Assembly: GCF_964204645.1 (NCBI RefSeq)
Contig: NC_134031.1
Location: 21,139,307-21,203,306, forward strand
Direction: 5' to 3'
DNA: 64,000 nucleotides
Origin: Tubulanus polymorphus
Lineage: Eukaryota; Nemertea; Palaeonemertea; Tubulaniformes; Tubulanidae
How positions within the stretch are numbered: the stretch's first letter is position 1; each line of letters starts with the position of its first letter. The notes beneath the pieces were generated by a model that was given only the letters and a program-made list of their open reading frames with translations, was not told the DNA's origin and ran no database searches. The position numbers and the translations under genes were made by a program. Positions 34,873-48,777 of the stretch are shown piece by piece.

Positions 34873-36525
34873 ATTACAGAGGTTGTTTCTCAAAAATGAT
34901 CAAATAACGCACACACGACTTATGGCAACATTTATCTATATTTATTCCTCATTGTCATGTAACGCACCTGCCTTTTTAAGAATAGTAGTTAGACCATCGA
35001 ATTGAAACCCTCGCATACTAAGGTAAGAAAGAATAAATGAATTCTTTCACAAAAAACGATGTATTTTTTAACTGAATTTGTGAAGAAATTTAATCTGGAT
35101 CAAATCTCACAAAAACAGATGAACTCAGTTTCTCTTTTTTGTTGATCTTTGATAATTAATCCGTATATGTGAAACCGTACCCTCGGTAGGATTTGGTTTA
35201 TGATGCGAGGGTTTCAATCAGATTTAGATGCTGCAGTTTCGCACACTGAATAGCGAGTATTTAATACCGTCGAGTACAGTTTCACAGAGAAAGGATGAAT
35301 CAATATAGGCGGTAAAGTCGAATAGAGAAGTTTATTGAGTAAATTATTTCTATGAAACTGAACCCGTGGGATTTACGTGTGACGCACTGAGTGTGTGAAA
35401 CTGCTGACGTCTGTAATCACAACTAAAACAACACAGAAAATTCATCTTTATTTCAAATAAAACAGAACAACAGTTCACACGAAATATTATAGTCACATAA
35501 TAAAGAAAACCTGTCGATATTTCAACTTTATGGTTTCATTGATTGAGTTACTTAAAACATGTCCATATTACATCATTATACAATATGTGTATCATACAAT
35601 TTTTTTTACAAAACCAGACCAATAAAACTGGGTCGTGGGGTACAAACAATTACAAACTAATGCAACCAGTTATCGCTGCTTTACAGCTACATTTAATCTT
35701 CAATTTCAATTTTCACTAAAACTTTAAAACCCACTATATAGAAACTTAATAGAAGTAAAAGACACAACATTTTGGAGTCTCTGTAGAGACCATCATCAAG
35801 TCTGAAGAATAACGAAAACAGGGAAAAACAAGTTAATTGGGAAAGTAAAGCGAGTGTTCAGTGCTAAGTCGAGAGGTTTTGTTATTTTGTGTGTATAGGT
35901 TGTTCTAGTTATTTCTTCATTATACTTTTATTATTTTGATTCTGATTCTTGATAAATGAATTTTGCCTTTTAAATTTGCATATAGCAGGGTTTAAATTAT
36001 ATATTCTATGCCCGAGTCAGGCTATTATTCTATTAGCAAAAATGACACCACAGCTTTGAGAGACGAATCAGGGGATGACTCTATTGTTTTTATGGATATG
36101 TGATACACAGTCTATCAAACCATCACAAACAGTAGGCTGCCCGTGCCGGTCGGCACAGATAAACAATATTTATTTGGCTCCAGGTAGATGGTTGGTCGCT
36201 GTCCCTGTCAAATGGCAAAGTGGTCCCGATCCCCACTTCGTCCTAGAATAGAGAAAACCTGTGTCAGCAAATATGACATTGGAAATGTTCGATTGAATTA
36301 ACAGTCAAGTGGGAATTGTTTTCATGACATATTTCGGTAACTAGAATTTATAATTACCTTATAATTCTAGATACTTCAACACCATTATTCAATCTTTGAT
36401 CACTTTTCAAACTGTTCTATTGGACAAATTTCATGCTGCAAAAAATCATTATACTATGAAAATACTAAGTAATGTATTTATAGCAGTCTGAAATTGGGGC
36501 TAAATTCTATTAGAAAATCAATCAT

Positions 36526-36611
36526 TTTCAAACTTGTGTTGAGCATAATTAAGCAGCAGCAGCAGCTGCTGCTGCTGCTGCTGCTTAATTATGCTCAACA
36601 CAAGTTTGAAA
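36526..36611. repeat. 86-bp perfect palindrome beside the CAG tract (unit B)
   Basis: The sequence tttcaaacttgtgttgagc through attaagcagcagcag is followed at once by its exact reverse complement, centred near 36568. A third, direct aattaagcag then starts the long CAG tract. Units A and C have only the single, non-inverted sequence, so this is a private inverted duplication in B. Confidence 0.9.
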
Positions 36612-36621
36612 GTTTTTTTAA

Positions 36622-36987
<366 letters not shown>

Positions 36988-38052
36988 CTGAGAATCACAC
37001 ATAAAAATTCTGTACAGAATAATTATGTTAGAATATTATGAAATTAGAACACAGTGGAGTGATGAAAGACTCACCATTTCAGATTAGTTCAGTGCCATCT
37101 AGCAGGATTTCACTTCCAACAGTCATAATGTCATGAAGTTAAGAGAACTGATGATTTTCTGAGAAAATAAATTCTTAAAACGATAGCAGCAGCTTCAGCA
37201 ACTAGAGCTTCTTTACTCTTTGAAGATGAATATTTTCAATTTCTCCAGTTCCAAAAAGTGTTGGGCGTATTGCATTCTGGAAAGAGAAAATTATGCCAGA
37301 AAATGGTTAATGAAATAGATAGAAACTGCAACTTGTTTGTGACAGAAAACCTACCAGGTTAATGAGTAGTTTATCACAATGTGTCGAATATATGCAGATT
37401 TCTGAGAGGTTTGATGGTAGCTTTAGACTGCGTCCTCAAGTAAAACGTTGATACCTGCCAACATTGACCGATCAAAACATCATTTTCTGGACTTGATTTG
37501 AAGATCACCACAAATTACTGCAATAAATCGATATAAAACTCACCGCTTCTGACTCGTTTGATTTGTAGAGCGCAATGTTTACTGCAAGTTCAGCTTTATT
37601 TTAGACCCTAGAATACAACAGTTGTATAATTTTGATGATTCGAACTCTGACCAGAATAGAAGTGATTGAAATTTCAACTTCACTGATTAATGTAGCTTCT
37701 AATCAGGAAATGAGTTTATAAATGTACAGTCAAACAGAGACTAGAATCAGTAGAGATATTTACCGGTACCGTATTGGTTTTGAGGATCTAAAGCGATGTC
37801 CATCTTAAACAAATGTGAAGTGAATTCCCAATGTTTACTGTTCACAGATTCTATCAAGGGTTCCAGTTATTTCAGCTCCTAAATACAAATTTTAGAAATT
37901 GTCAGTTAAGTTGTTATGAAATAAGAGCAGTTTCACAAAAAAATCAAACTAAGCCGTGATCTTTGAGCGGTTGAATGCTGGAAACATAAACAGATAGAAT
38001 AATTTATATAGAACAGTTCTCTAAAAATAATGAATTTCCAAACAGGTTTTAC

Positions 38053-38352
38053 CTGCTACTGCTGCTGTTGCAGCTGGTGGTGGCGCTGTTACTGCATGGT
38101 GCTGGTACTGCGGGTACTGCTACTGCTGCTGTTGCAGCTGCTGGTGGCGCTGTTGCTGCATGGTGCTGGTACTGCGGGTACTGCTACTGCTGCTGTTGCA
38201 GCTGCTGGTGGCGCTGTTGCTGCATGGTGCTGGTACTGCAGGTACTGCCAGTGCTGCTGTTGCAGCTGCTGGTGGCGCTGTTGCTGCATGGTGCTGGTTA
38301 TGCGGGTACTGCCAGTGCTGCTGTTGCTGCTGCTGCTGCGGTGTGTATCTCA
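38053..38352 (-). other. 64-bp repeat in exon-like segment (unit B)
   Basis: About 4.5 units between the same acceptor and donor as in A. The length, 300 bp, leaves the same exit phase as A. A TAG near 38120 closes the ATG-started frame. Confidence 0.4.
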
Positions 38353-38598
38353 TCCTGTAACTGAGAGTAAAACTGTAATTTTTAGTTAAAAAATAATTCA
38401 AAATATCAACAGAGACTGTGAAGAATTCTGTGGAGAAATTCATTACCAGTTTTGTACTTACCTTTAAATGAGCCTGTTTAGATTGTAAATTCTATTGGAT
38501 TCATTTCATTCTGAAAAGAAAAAGAAACAATAATCAGTGACAATAGAGCAGAATGTAACATCTCAAATTATCAATCAATCAGACAGAAACAGTACAGG

Positions 38599-41500
38599 AT
38601 TTCTGTAGATTAAACTGCTGTACTTATTTCATACTGATTGAACAGTTACAGATACATGTAACATTGTGTACAGATACAGAGTACAGATCACTGCATTACT
38701 TCATCCTGTGATTGAACAGTGATTTAATGTTCTTTCATCTTCATTAGATTCTCATCCGTCTAACTAAAACATCATAACATTTTAACTCATCTAACCTCCC
38801 GACCCGACCCTCCCAGACCCCATCCCTCCCGCCCTCCCAAACCCCTTCCCTCCCGCCCTCCCAAACCCCTTCCCTCCCGGACCCCTTCCCTCCCGCCCTC
38901 CCGGACCCCTTCCCTCCCACCGTCCGATACCCCTTCCCTCCCTCCCTTCCTCCCTCCCTCAATGCCCTCCCACCTAGCCCTCCCTCAATGCCCTCCCACG
39001 TAGCCTTCCCTCAATGCCCTCCCATCATGCCTCCTCAACTCTGTTGTCTCCTCTTCACACACCACTCATCTGTACAATAACTACAAAACGATTTGCCATT
39101 TTTCACGATCATATCAATTTCATTTATAAATCAAAATCCTTAATCAATTGCATCATTGATGGGACTCACAGATACTGTCTCTACACATTTTGGAGGCATT
39201 CAGATGACTTCAAATGATCATATGCCTGGGTTGGTCTTGAAAATCACATGGCTTCATTTTTACAGATGATTTCTTTATCAATTTCATCAAATTATTCCTA
39301 TTATTTCTACTCCCTCTAATAAGTATTCACAATATATCTCAGTTTCACGACAAGTTGCAGCAGTCGTCTGTAAACAGATTTCATTTCATCAAATGATGCG
39401 AGTTTGAGTTGTAGAGGTTTCATCTACAAAACATCAAACCAAACCTGAGGAACTTAATGTTGTAAGGTAGGGGGACGTATATGGAGGGTTCACCCGAACC
39501 AAAGAATAAGCCCGAACCAAACCTCCACACTCACAAAATGTTGTGAGAAAGGCAAACACAAACCAAGGACAAGAATGATGGCTGAGATCAAAACAATTAA
39601 TGCTATTGATGTTGCTTCACCAATTCAACATGACGTCACTAAATGAAACCATTGTGGACTATTTCAATACTCTCTACTAGAGGTTTCATATAAGCAAGTA
39701 GTTTATGGAATCCTATTCATAAAAGTTATAAGTCAATGTTTTTAAACTGCTGATGCAAAATATATACGTCATTAAATAATCTGTTCGATTGTCTTTTCAA
39801 GTTAACACTTAAACCCAGTGGAACAAATCAAACTCCAGCCATTTTTCCTTTATTTGCCATTTTTCGTTTTTACTCTTTTCTCTGACTTTTAGCACTTGAG
39901 TCGAGGTAGGAATAGACCCCTGCCCGCTCGCTAAGCGTGCAGGACACTAAACCTTCGAATTGCTCTCGGACCCCACTCTTTATATCAGCATTTCATGCTG
40001 TTTTATTTTATTCACGCATTCGCTTTACATTTTTTCATATGGCTTTTCCTTATTTGTCGTCTCACTAAAATTCTCATCAGTTCCGACTGGGATCAAGTTT
40101 AATCTTTTAGAGACAAACAGCAAAAGGTTGTGTTAGTTGCACCAGCAGCAGCAGCAGCAGCTGCAGCAGCACCAGCAGCAACACTGATACAGATGGATCT
40201 TTCATTAACTACGTCATTTGTTCCATTCTCAAATATTGAGTCATGAAGGCAACAGAAATAACTTTAAAAAACGTTAAATCTTTCATTCATGGTCTTTGTT
40301 TAGTGACCTAAGTGTCAAAGTTTGGTTCATAGCCCAGGTTTAGTGACCAAAGAGTCAAAGTTTGGTTCATAGCTCAGGTTTAGTGACCAAGTCTAAAAGC
40401 TATAAACTGACAAATTGATCAAGCACTGATAAAATTCTAAATAACAGCGGAGGATGAAATAACTTTCATAAACTGATATGATTGTGAAAAATGGCAAAAT
40501 ACACTAGATACACCTCCCCTACGCTTTATCAGAGTCTCATTGTAGTAGGAAGATTGTCGTAGCCTAACTGTAAAAACTACATCTGGTTGAATATCATTTG
40601 TTTTTACAGCTTTTAAATTCAGTAAAATATTTCGTGATATAAGTATAATTAGTTCGCAGCCCCTTAAATTCTGTCTAGAATAGAATTATAAGTCACAGGG
40701 TAGAAATAGAATATTATCCTATTCTAAAATGAATATAATAATAGAACAATAGTCTCTCCGTGTCAATCTTTGTCCCACCTAAAAATTGTACAGCTTATTT
40801 CAGAAAATGTGTCCCATCTTTTTGAAAAGGAAACTTATTATTAAGGATATCTACGAATAGTGATATACTGTGCCATGAAGGCAAACGAAGAAGTGTGTCT
40901 GAAAATCCATAAAAGTGATAACAAAACATATCACTTATTCTAATGAGTTCTATACTCTTCTTCCAAAAATGAAGAGTAGGTCTCTGTCTAAGAATCTGCA
41001 GAAAAAAGAGGAAGCAGCGATGAATGTGACTGCATCTCGACTCTCGTCAACAATTTTCTAAGTCGTCCTATACAGTTCTCAGTATTTACAGCCGTTTTTA
41101 AAATAGCACAGAAGAAAATACATCTTTCAGCTGGAAATGTATCAGTAAACCGCCAGATATCAACAGTAATTATTACGTATGATTGTTGTTTCATTGAATT
41201 ATTAATGAAACCATGTTTTGATCGGAGCCAAGGAGCAGTTTGTGATCATTCAAAAAATATCTCTCATCTGGGGGCAATTATCTCATAACGATTGAGAGAA
41301 GTGACAGTGAAATTACGTGCGCACTCACCGGGGATCAAACCCGGGTCTCATAGAAATAACAACCAGTAAAATAGAACGAGTCCAATTGGCCGATGCTTAT
41401 ACAGCTTGTCATGCATAACAACTGAAACATGACATGTTGCAGTCACGTGTTTCATAATGATTAATCCTTTCTTAGAATAATAAAAAGATGGGACACATTT

Positions 41501-42032
41501 TCTGAAATATCCTGAACTTCAAGACTAAAACTACGACTAAACCACCTGTACCTGTACCTAAACCCTAAAGCCCCACCCTATATCCCTCCCTCCAAAGTCC
41601 TACCACCACCCCTACATCCCTCCCACCCTCCCAAGTCCTACCACCACCCCTACATCCCTCCAACCCTCCCAAACCCCATCCCTCCCACCCTCCCAAACCC
41701 CATCCCTCCCGCCCTCCCTCACCCCATCCCTCCCGCCCTCCCTCACCCCATCCCTCCCACCCTTCCTCCCAGACCCCTTCCCTCCCACCGTCCCTCCCCC
41801 CAACCCTACCCACCCTCCCCAAACCCCGTGGTTAGATGAGTTGAAATGTTCTGATGTTTTAGTTAGATGGATGGGAATCTAATGAAGATGAGAGAACATT
41901 AAATCACTGTTCAATCACAGGATGAAGTAATGCAGTGATCTGTACTCTGTATCTGTACACAATGCAATGTTACATGTATCTGTAACTGTACAATCAGTAT
42001 GAAATAAGTACAGCAGTTTAATCTATAGAAAT
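38599..42032. mobile_element. 3.4-kb inverted-repeat-bounded segment (unit B)
   Basis: Arms near 38599-38797 and 41829-42032. C-rich arrays at 38794-39028 and 41578-41825. It is shorter than in A because the 40-bp array and following DNA (near 40392) and part of the nested element (near 41267) are deleted. Confidence 0.6.
40305..40392. repeat. 40-bp minisatellite, contracted (unit B)
   Basis: Only about two units remain. The sequence then jumps from gtgaccaa to gtctaaaagc, losing the DNA equivalent to 28030-28372 in A. Confidence 0.85.
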
Positions 42033-42918
42033 TCTAACTCTCAAGATACACATGATCTGATTATCACGAAGGAACATGATTGATAACAGTTGTATTATTG
42101 ACATCAGGAACCAGTTTCATATTGATTACAAATAACATTTGAGTTGATCACAATTTAGAAAACCTGTAAACCCGCTTACAGAAATAACAATCCCAACCAT
42201 GAACTGATTATAGCCAAATATTCACCAAAAGAAATTTGAAATGATTGAATAACTGTGACAGGTTTCTGAGATTTCATTTCAAAACATGGTTTATAACGAA
42301 CAATATAAAATTGGTCCCTTAAAATCAATTCAACAACCGATAAATAAAGATTAATGTTACTTATCTTGAATTTCCACATAGGCTATAGTGATTCCTGATG
42401 TCATGCTGAATCCAAGAGTGATTCCCGATGTTCTGTGCTAAATCAAAAAAAAGTCTGGTAGTAAAACACTGATTCCTTGTTGTCCTGTGCTGAATCCAAG
42501 AATGATTCCCGATGTCCGGCGCAAAACCAAAAAAGTCTGATTGTGAAACACTGATTCCTTGTTGTCCTGTGCTGAATCTAAGAGTGATTCTTGTTTTCCT
42601 GTGCTGAATCAAAATTCCCGTTGAACATGTTGAAGTGATACCTATAATAGACAAATCTAAGATTGTTTTCTTTCCTTAGAAATAACTGCAGAAATATCAA
42701 ATCTAAAATTCAAACTTACAAATTAGATTGTTCGCTCAAATCTGCAGTTCGTTTATTCACGGGGTTTTTCTATCCACAGTTTAGGTTTTGCATCTTGAGT
42801 TCAACATGAAATATAAACAAGAAAGTAATGAAAAAACGAACAGTTTAAATATTATCTGTTTCTGAAACCGATGATGATCATCATCATCAATATCACAGAC
42901 GAATGGAGGCAAGTAGAG

Positions 42919-43260
42919 GCATCAATCCTCCTGCGGCAGGGACTCGAACCTGATGGCATCCAGATTGCCACGGTACGAAACCCTGCCACACTAGACCTAG
43001 TGCGCAGCAGCTACACGCGCAGCTTAGATGATGTCATTAATAGCCAATCAGAAATTCAGTTTTATTTGAGCCCGGGTTTACCCATTTATAGATCTTCTGT
43101 GAAATTTACCTCAGCGATTAACGAGCAATCTGTTTGGTGCCGCAAGATTTCACGCGGTAAAGCTGCGCACCCGGTCTAGTGTGGCAAAGGTTCGTGCCGT
43201 GGCTGAGTGTAGCAAGCGATGTCATCAGGTTCAAATCCCTCCCATGGGAGGATGTTGGTG
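42919..43260. mobile_element. Fold-back of two tRNA-like heads (unit B)
   Basis: As at 30966-31312. The inner part of the right arm lacks about a dozen bases (catgtacctgcg). Confidence 0.6.
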
Positions 43261-44344
43261 TCCCACATGTTTGGAGTGCGATTAATAGGCCTATAGGTTA
43301 AGCGACAGATGAAATAAACTTACACTGTTTTCACTGTTTTATGTAATCAGTCGATGGAATCATTTTAGAACAAATTCATTACAACACAGCGAGATGAAGC
43401 CCATCGTGGTCTAGATATATCAGGATGGAATGACGTCATGCTTGACTGAGCGCCACCAGTCCAAGTGCACCGTTTGTAGGATGTACCTGAAATAATATGA
43501 TTTCCCGCAATATCTGAGATGGAATATTTTTCGCCATTTAAACCAACGTTACAAACACTTACCAAATATTGAAATACTGATTTCAGGGGTCGGGAAGGAG
43601 GGTGGCAATGTTTGTATTAGGAGAGGTTTTTGCTTAATTTCGTGTTAGGGTAAAGCACGCCATTTTGATATTGCGTCATAGTGTACCTCAGATTGGGATT
43701 CCCGCCGGTAGACTGGTCACCGCCACCTGTATTCGCAGGTAGAAATGGCAACCAGTCTATTGCAGGTCTCGGCATCTTTTCGATTAGATTAGGTTTTATA
43801 TTCTACGCAATATTCAAAGAATTTATTCTAATGAAAACCACGCTCTTTACCAATCTAATCATTCGTTTCGAGGTTTCCGTAATTACTACTTTAGTTCACA
43901 GAAATTCCGCTATCGTTATTCATAGGGGCAGCACTGAACGGTTGTAATTTGATGCAGTCTTGCTATTTTACTGCGGCATGTGAGGAATACAGATTTTTCT
44001 TAAGTCAAATTTCATTCATCACTCAACACTAGTTTGTTAGAAATTAATAACTGTACCAACATTAGAGCTTTATATAAGGAGAGTAAATTAATGGTATGAT
44101 AGAATCTCCCTAATTCCGATCATTGGGACCAACAAAATTCATCCGTTTTACGGCAAATCCGGATTTAAAAGTCATTTTCGTGTATATTAATGATTAAATT
44201 GACTGTATATATTATCCGGATTAGACCAAAATTCGGTCGATGCGGATTAAACGATTTAGTTTGACTGTATTAGCCAATAGAATCAGTCTTCGCCCATCGA
44301 ACTGGCCCCAGGGCACAAAAATTACCAAGAAACAAACACTGACG

Positions 44345-44622
44345 AGTGTTGGCCTGTTTAATAAACGCAGAAACCCTAGTGTTGGCCTGTTTAATAAACG
44401 TAGAAACCCTAGTGTTGGCCTGTTTAATAAACGTAGAAACCCTAGTGTTGGCCTGTTTAATAAACGCAGTAACCCTAGTGTTGGCCTGATTAATGAACTC
44501 AGTAACCCTAGTGTTGGCCTGTTTAATAAACGTAGAAACCCTAGTGTTGGCCTGTTTAATAAACGTAGAAACCCTAGTGTTGGCCTGTTTAATAAACGCC
44601 GAAACCCTAGTGTTGGCCTTGT
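44345..44622. repeat. 33-bp minisatellite (unit C)
   Basis: Eight to nine units. Open on both strands as in unit B. Confidence 0.93.
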
Positions 44623-44668
44623 ACCACACTGACCAACCATATTCACAAACCAGGTCAGCCATCAGAAC

Positions 44669-45182
44669 TCAGCGGTCTAGTGGTTAGCGTGCTCGGCTGG
44701 CATGCTGGAGGGCGCAGGTTCGAGTCCTGCTAGGTTTATCGATCTAGGGTTAGGGTTAGTGCCTCAGGTTGGGGCTAATTTTTGGCCCAGCGAGGTATTT
44801 GTAGTACGATGATCATCTGTTTGACTCGGGTTATTTTTTGGTCAATAGATTCTATACTAACTTATATATTTTGAACACAAATATTTGCTTTATCTAGTGG
44901 AGGCCACTTTATTTAAAAGATACTTCGCTCAATACAGTAGTTTATTTCTAAATGAATAAAAGAGTTGGTGACATTATTCAATATATATAAAAACCACAAT
45001 ATCTATTTTAAGGTTGGTATGCAACAATTTCCACTCTTTTCCATAGGTGTCGCTTTAGATAAATATCTATATCTCTTGGCCCAATGGACCGATTACGATT
45101 AAACTTGATACACAGGAACTTTTATCAAGTAGCACTCGGGGTGGGTGAAATCGCTCTAGGTTGAAGTTACACTGTCCTAAAA
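44669..45182 (+). mobile_element. tRNA-derived SINE (unit C)
   Basis: Same family and position as in A and B. Confidence 0.8.
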
Positions 45183-45438
45183 TGGCTCCAAACAACGTGA
45201 AATTGGTAGTTAGGCCTACTACGAGTACGGGTAGAACAACACAGTTTGAAATCGTATCGTTGTAGGTTATCGTAAAGAAGATGAATACGACGATTAACAG
45301 TACAAATATCGATATAGACACGGTTTTAGTCGAGACATTGATCGCCGGGTTTAAACATTCCTGGATATGACCATGTTTCACAATTAAATTCATCTTCTGA
45401 ATGAGGACGACCATCGAACACGTGTCTAATCGCGTCAT
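45183..45438 (-). pseudogene. Two-transmembrane exon remnant, longest frame (unit C)
   Basis: The best-preserved copy. From an ATG at 45438 the frame reads MTRLDTCSMVVLIQKMNLIV, passes through both hydrophobic helices and runs on into the SINE tail, stopping at 45067 (123 codons in all). The C-terminal 38 codons are therefore SINE-derived. A short fused protein is conceivable, but no promoter or splice context supports it. Confidence 0.45.
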
Positions 45439-45467
45439 AATGGGTACGGGGTGTCCCGCGTTCGAAC

Positions 45468-46070
45468 CAAGTAATTACTGATACTGGTTCAGAGTGGTCT
45501 TTGTACAGGGGTGTCCAGGGTTCGAACTGAGTAGTGGTCCAAGTTGTCCTGATGCTGAATGGAGGATGTACAGGGTTGTGTCCCGGGTTCGAGAACCAGT
45601 AATTACTGATACTGACTCAGAGTGGTCCAGATGCTGATTAGATGATGTACAGGGGTGTCCCGGGTTCGAACTCAGTAGTGGTCCAAGTTGTCCTGATGCT
45701 GAATGGAGGATGTACACGGGTGTCCCGACCGTACGGTGCTGCCGCTATGCTCATCGTTAGCAGGATTTCCATACACTAACTGAAGTCAACTCTGGCAATC
45801 GTCGTGCTGTCCAGCTATACTCCGTAACCCTTGCTTGCCAGAGTTGACTAACGTTAGTGTATGAAAATCCCGCTACAGATGAGCATAGAGGCAGCACCGT
45901 ACGGTGAAATGTTGATATCTTAACAAAAGTAATTACTGATTCTGATTGGTCCTGATGTTGAATGGAGGATGTACAGGGGTATCCCGGGTTCGAACCAGTA
46001 ATTACTGATACTGGTTCAGAGTGGTCTTGATACTGAATAGAGGATGTACAGGTGTCCTGGGTTCGACCCC
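45468..46070. repeat. tRNA-like 76-bp tandem array (unit C)
   Basis: The shortest version, about six units, split by the MITE at 45728-45905. Confidence 0.85.
45728..45905. mobile_element. 178-bp fold-back MITE (unit C)
   Basis: Full-length copy with ends accgtacggtgctg and complement. Confidence 0.88.
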
Positions 46071-46153
46071 GCCACGAAAAATGATTAAATAACGCACACA
46101 CGACTTACAGCAACAATTATCTATATTTATTCCTCATTGTCATGTAACACACC

Positions 46154-46373
46154 CGGACGCAGTTCCACAGTTGTGTTAGAGTTAACTCCGAGTTAAAGTT
46201 AATTCATTTTCAATAAGTTACCCCAGGGCCCAGTTTCACAAAAAGGTTTAACTCTTAAATCGGTTTAATTTCTTCATTAATTCACTTTATCTTAAATCGA
46301 TTTAGGCCTTAATCCTTTTTGTGAAACTGGGCCCAGAATTAAATCTTAACTCAACAACTGTGGAACTGGACCC
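46154..46373. mobile_element. Nested fold-back insertion private to unit C
   Basis: Units 0, A and B read catgtaacgcacctgcc-tttttaag without a break; C has about 220 bp between. The outer ends are cagttccacagttg and its complement. Inside is a second inverted pair, gggcccagtttcacaaaa (46226) and its complement (about 46317-46334). The inner pair resembles the cagtttcaca fragments scattered through the unit spacers, suggesting one fold-back family inserted in another. Confidence 0.75.
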
Positions 46374-47179
46374 TGCCCTTTTAAGAATAGTAGTTGGACC
46401 ATCGAATTGAAACCCTCGCATACCAGAGTAAGAAAGAAAAAATGAATTCCTCGAGTGGACACCAGGGGTCGCAGTTCCACAAAAAACGATGCATTTTTTA
46501 ACTGAATTTGTGAAGAAATTTAATCTGGATCAAATCTCACAAAAAGATCTTTTTTGTTGATCTTTGATAACTAATCTGTATATGTGAAACCGTACCCTCG
46601 GTAGGATTTGGTTTATGATGCGAGGGTTTCAATCAGATTTAGATGCTGCAGTTTCGCACACTGAATAGCGAGTGTCCAGTTTCACAGAGAAAGGATGAAT
46701 CAATTTCAACTTGGGATTTACTTTTTCGTTCAAAATAAAATGTTTGAACGCAATTGGTTCGTGAAACTGTACCCTAGGCTGCCCGTGCCGGTCGGCACAG
46801 ATAAACAATATTCATTTGGCTCCAGGTAGATGGTTGGTCGCTGTCCCTGTCAAATGGCAAATTGGTCCCGATCCCCACTTTGTCCTAGAATAGAGAAAAT
46901 ATTACATAGAAAATGTTCGATTGAATTAACAGTCAAGTGGGAATTGTTTTCATGACATAATTCGGTAACTAGAATTTATAATCACCTTATAATTCTAGAT
47001 AATTCAACACCATTATTCAATCTTCGATCACTTTTCAAACTGTTCTATTGGACAAATTTCATGCTGCAAAAAATCATTATACTATGAAAATACTAAGTAA
47101 TGTATTTATAGCAGTCTGAAATTGGGGCTAAATTCTATTAGAAAATCAATCATTTTCAAACTTGTGTTGAGCAGAATTA

Positions 47180-47222
47180 AGCAGCAGCAGCTGCAGCAGC
47201 ATCAGCCGCACTGCTTCCCGGA
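47180..47222 (-). repeat. Short CAG tract (unit C)
   Basis: About ten triplets with CTG, CAT and CCG interruptions. The acceptor-like AG of A and B is changed to CG here. Confidence 0.7.
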
Positions 47223-48305
47223 GAATCACACATAAAAATTCTGTACAGAATAATTAAATGTTAGAATATTATGAAATTAGAGCACAGTGCAGTGATGAAA
47301 TACTCACCATTTCTAAACTCATATCAGATAAGTTCAGTGCCATCTAGCAGGATTTCACTTCCAACAGTAATAATGTCATGAAGTTAAGAGAACTGATGAT
47401 TTTCTGAGAAAATAAATTCTTAAAACGATAGCAGCAGCTTCAGCAACTAGAGCTTCTTTACTCTTTGAAGGTGAATATTTTTAATTTCTCCAGTTCCAAA
47501 AAGTGTTGGGCGTATTGCATTCTGGAAAGAGAAAATTATGCCAGAAAATGGTTAATGAAATAGATAGAAACTGCAACTTGTTTGTGTTCAATTGACAGAA
47601 AACCTACCGGGTTAATGAGTAGTTTATCACAATGTGTCGAGTATATGCAGATTTCTGAGAGGTTTGATGGTAGCTTTAGACTGCGTCCTCAAGTAAAACG
47701 TTGATACCTGCCAACATTGACCGATCAAAACATCATTTTCTGGACTTGATTTGAAGATCACCACAAATTACTGCAATAAATCGATATAAAACTCACCGCT
47801 TCTGACTCGTTTGATTTGTAGAGCGCAATGTTTACTGCAAGTTCAGCTTTATTTGAAACCCTAGAATACAACAGTTGTATAATTTTGATGATTCGAACTT
47901 TGACCAGAATAGAAGTGATTGAAAATTCGCCTTCACTGATTAATGTAGCTTCTAATCAGGAAATGAGTTTATAAATGTACAGTCAAACAGAGACTAGAAT
48001 CTGTAGAGATATTTACCTGTACCGTATTGGTTTTGAGGATCTAAAGCGATGTCCATCTTAAACAAATGTGAAGTGAATTCCCAATGATTACTGTTCACAG
48101 ATTCTATCAAGGGTTCCAGTTATTTCAGCTCCTAAATACAAATTTTAGAAATTGTCAGTTAAGTTGTTATGAAATAAGAGCAGTTTCACAAAAAAATCAA
48201 ACTAAGCCGTGATCTTTGAGTGATTGAATGCTGGAAACATAAACAGATAGAATAATTTATATAGAACAGTTCTCTAAAAATAATGAATTTCCAAACAGGT
48301 TTTAC

Positions 48306-48534
48306 CTGCTGCTGCTGCAGCTGGTGGTGGCGCTGTGGCTGCATAGTGCTGGTACTGCAGGTACTGCCAGTGCTGCTGCTGCAGCTGCTGGTGGCGCTGT
48401 GGCTGCATGGTGCTGGTACTGCGGGTACTGCCAGTGCTGCTGTTGCAGCTGCTGGTGGCGCTGTTGCTGCATGGTGCTGGTACCGCGGTTACTGCCAGTG
48501 CTGCTGTTGCTGCTGCTGCGGTGTGTATCTCATC
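48306..48534 (-). other. 64-bp repeat in exon-like segment (unit C)
   Basis: About 3.3 units, 229 bp, so the exit phase differs from A and B and would join in frame to the MDIALDP segment. A TAA after 14 codons from the ATG blocks that frame. Confidence 0.35.
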
Positions 48535-48777
48535 CTGTAACTGAGAGTAAAACAGTAATTTTTAGTTCAAAAATAATTCAAAATATCAACAGAGACTGTG
48601 AAGCATTCTGTGGAGAAATTCATTACCAGTTTTATACTTACCTTAAATGAGCCTGTTTAAATTGTAAATTATATTGCATTCATTTCATCCTGAAAAGAAA
48701 AAGAAACAATAATCAGTGGCAATAGCGCAGAATGTAACATCTCAAATTATCAATCAATCAGACAGAAACAGTACAGG

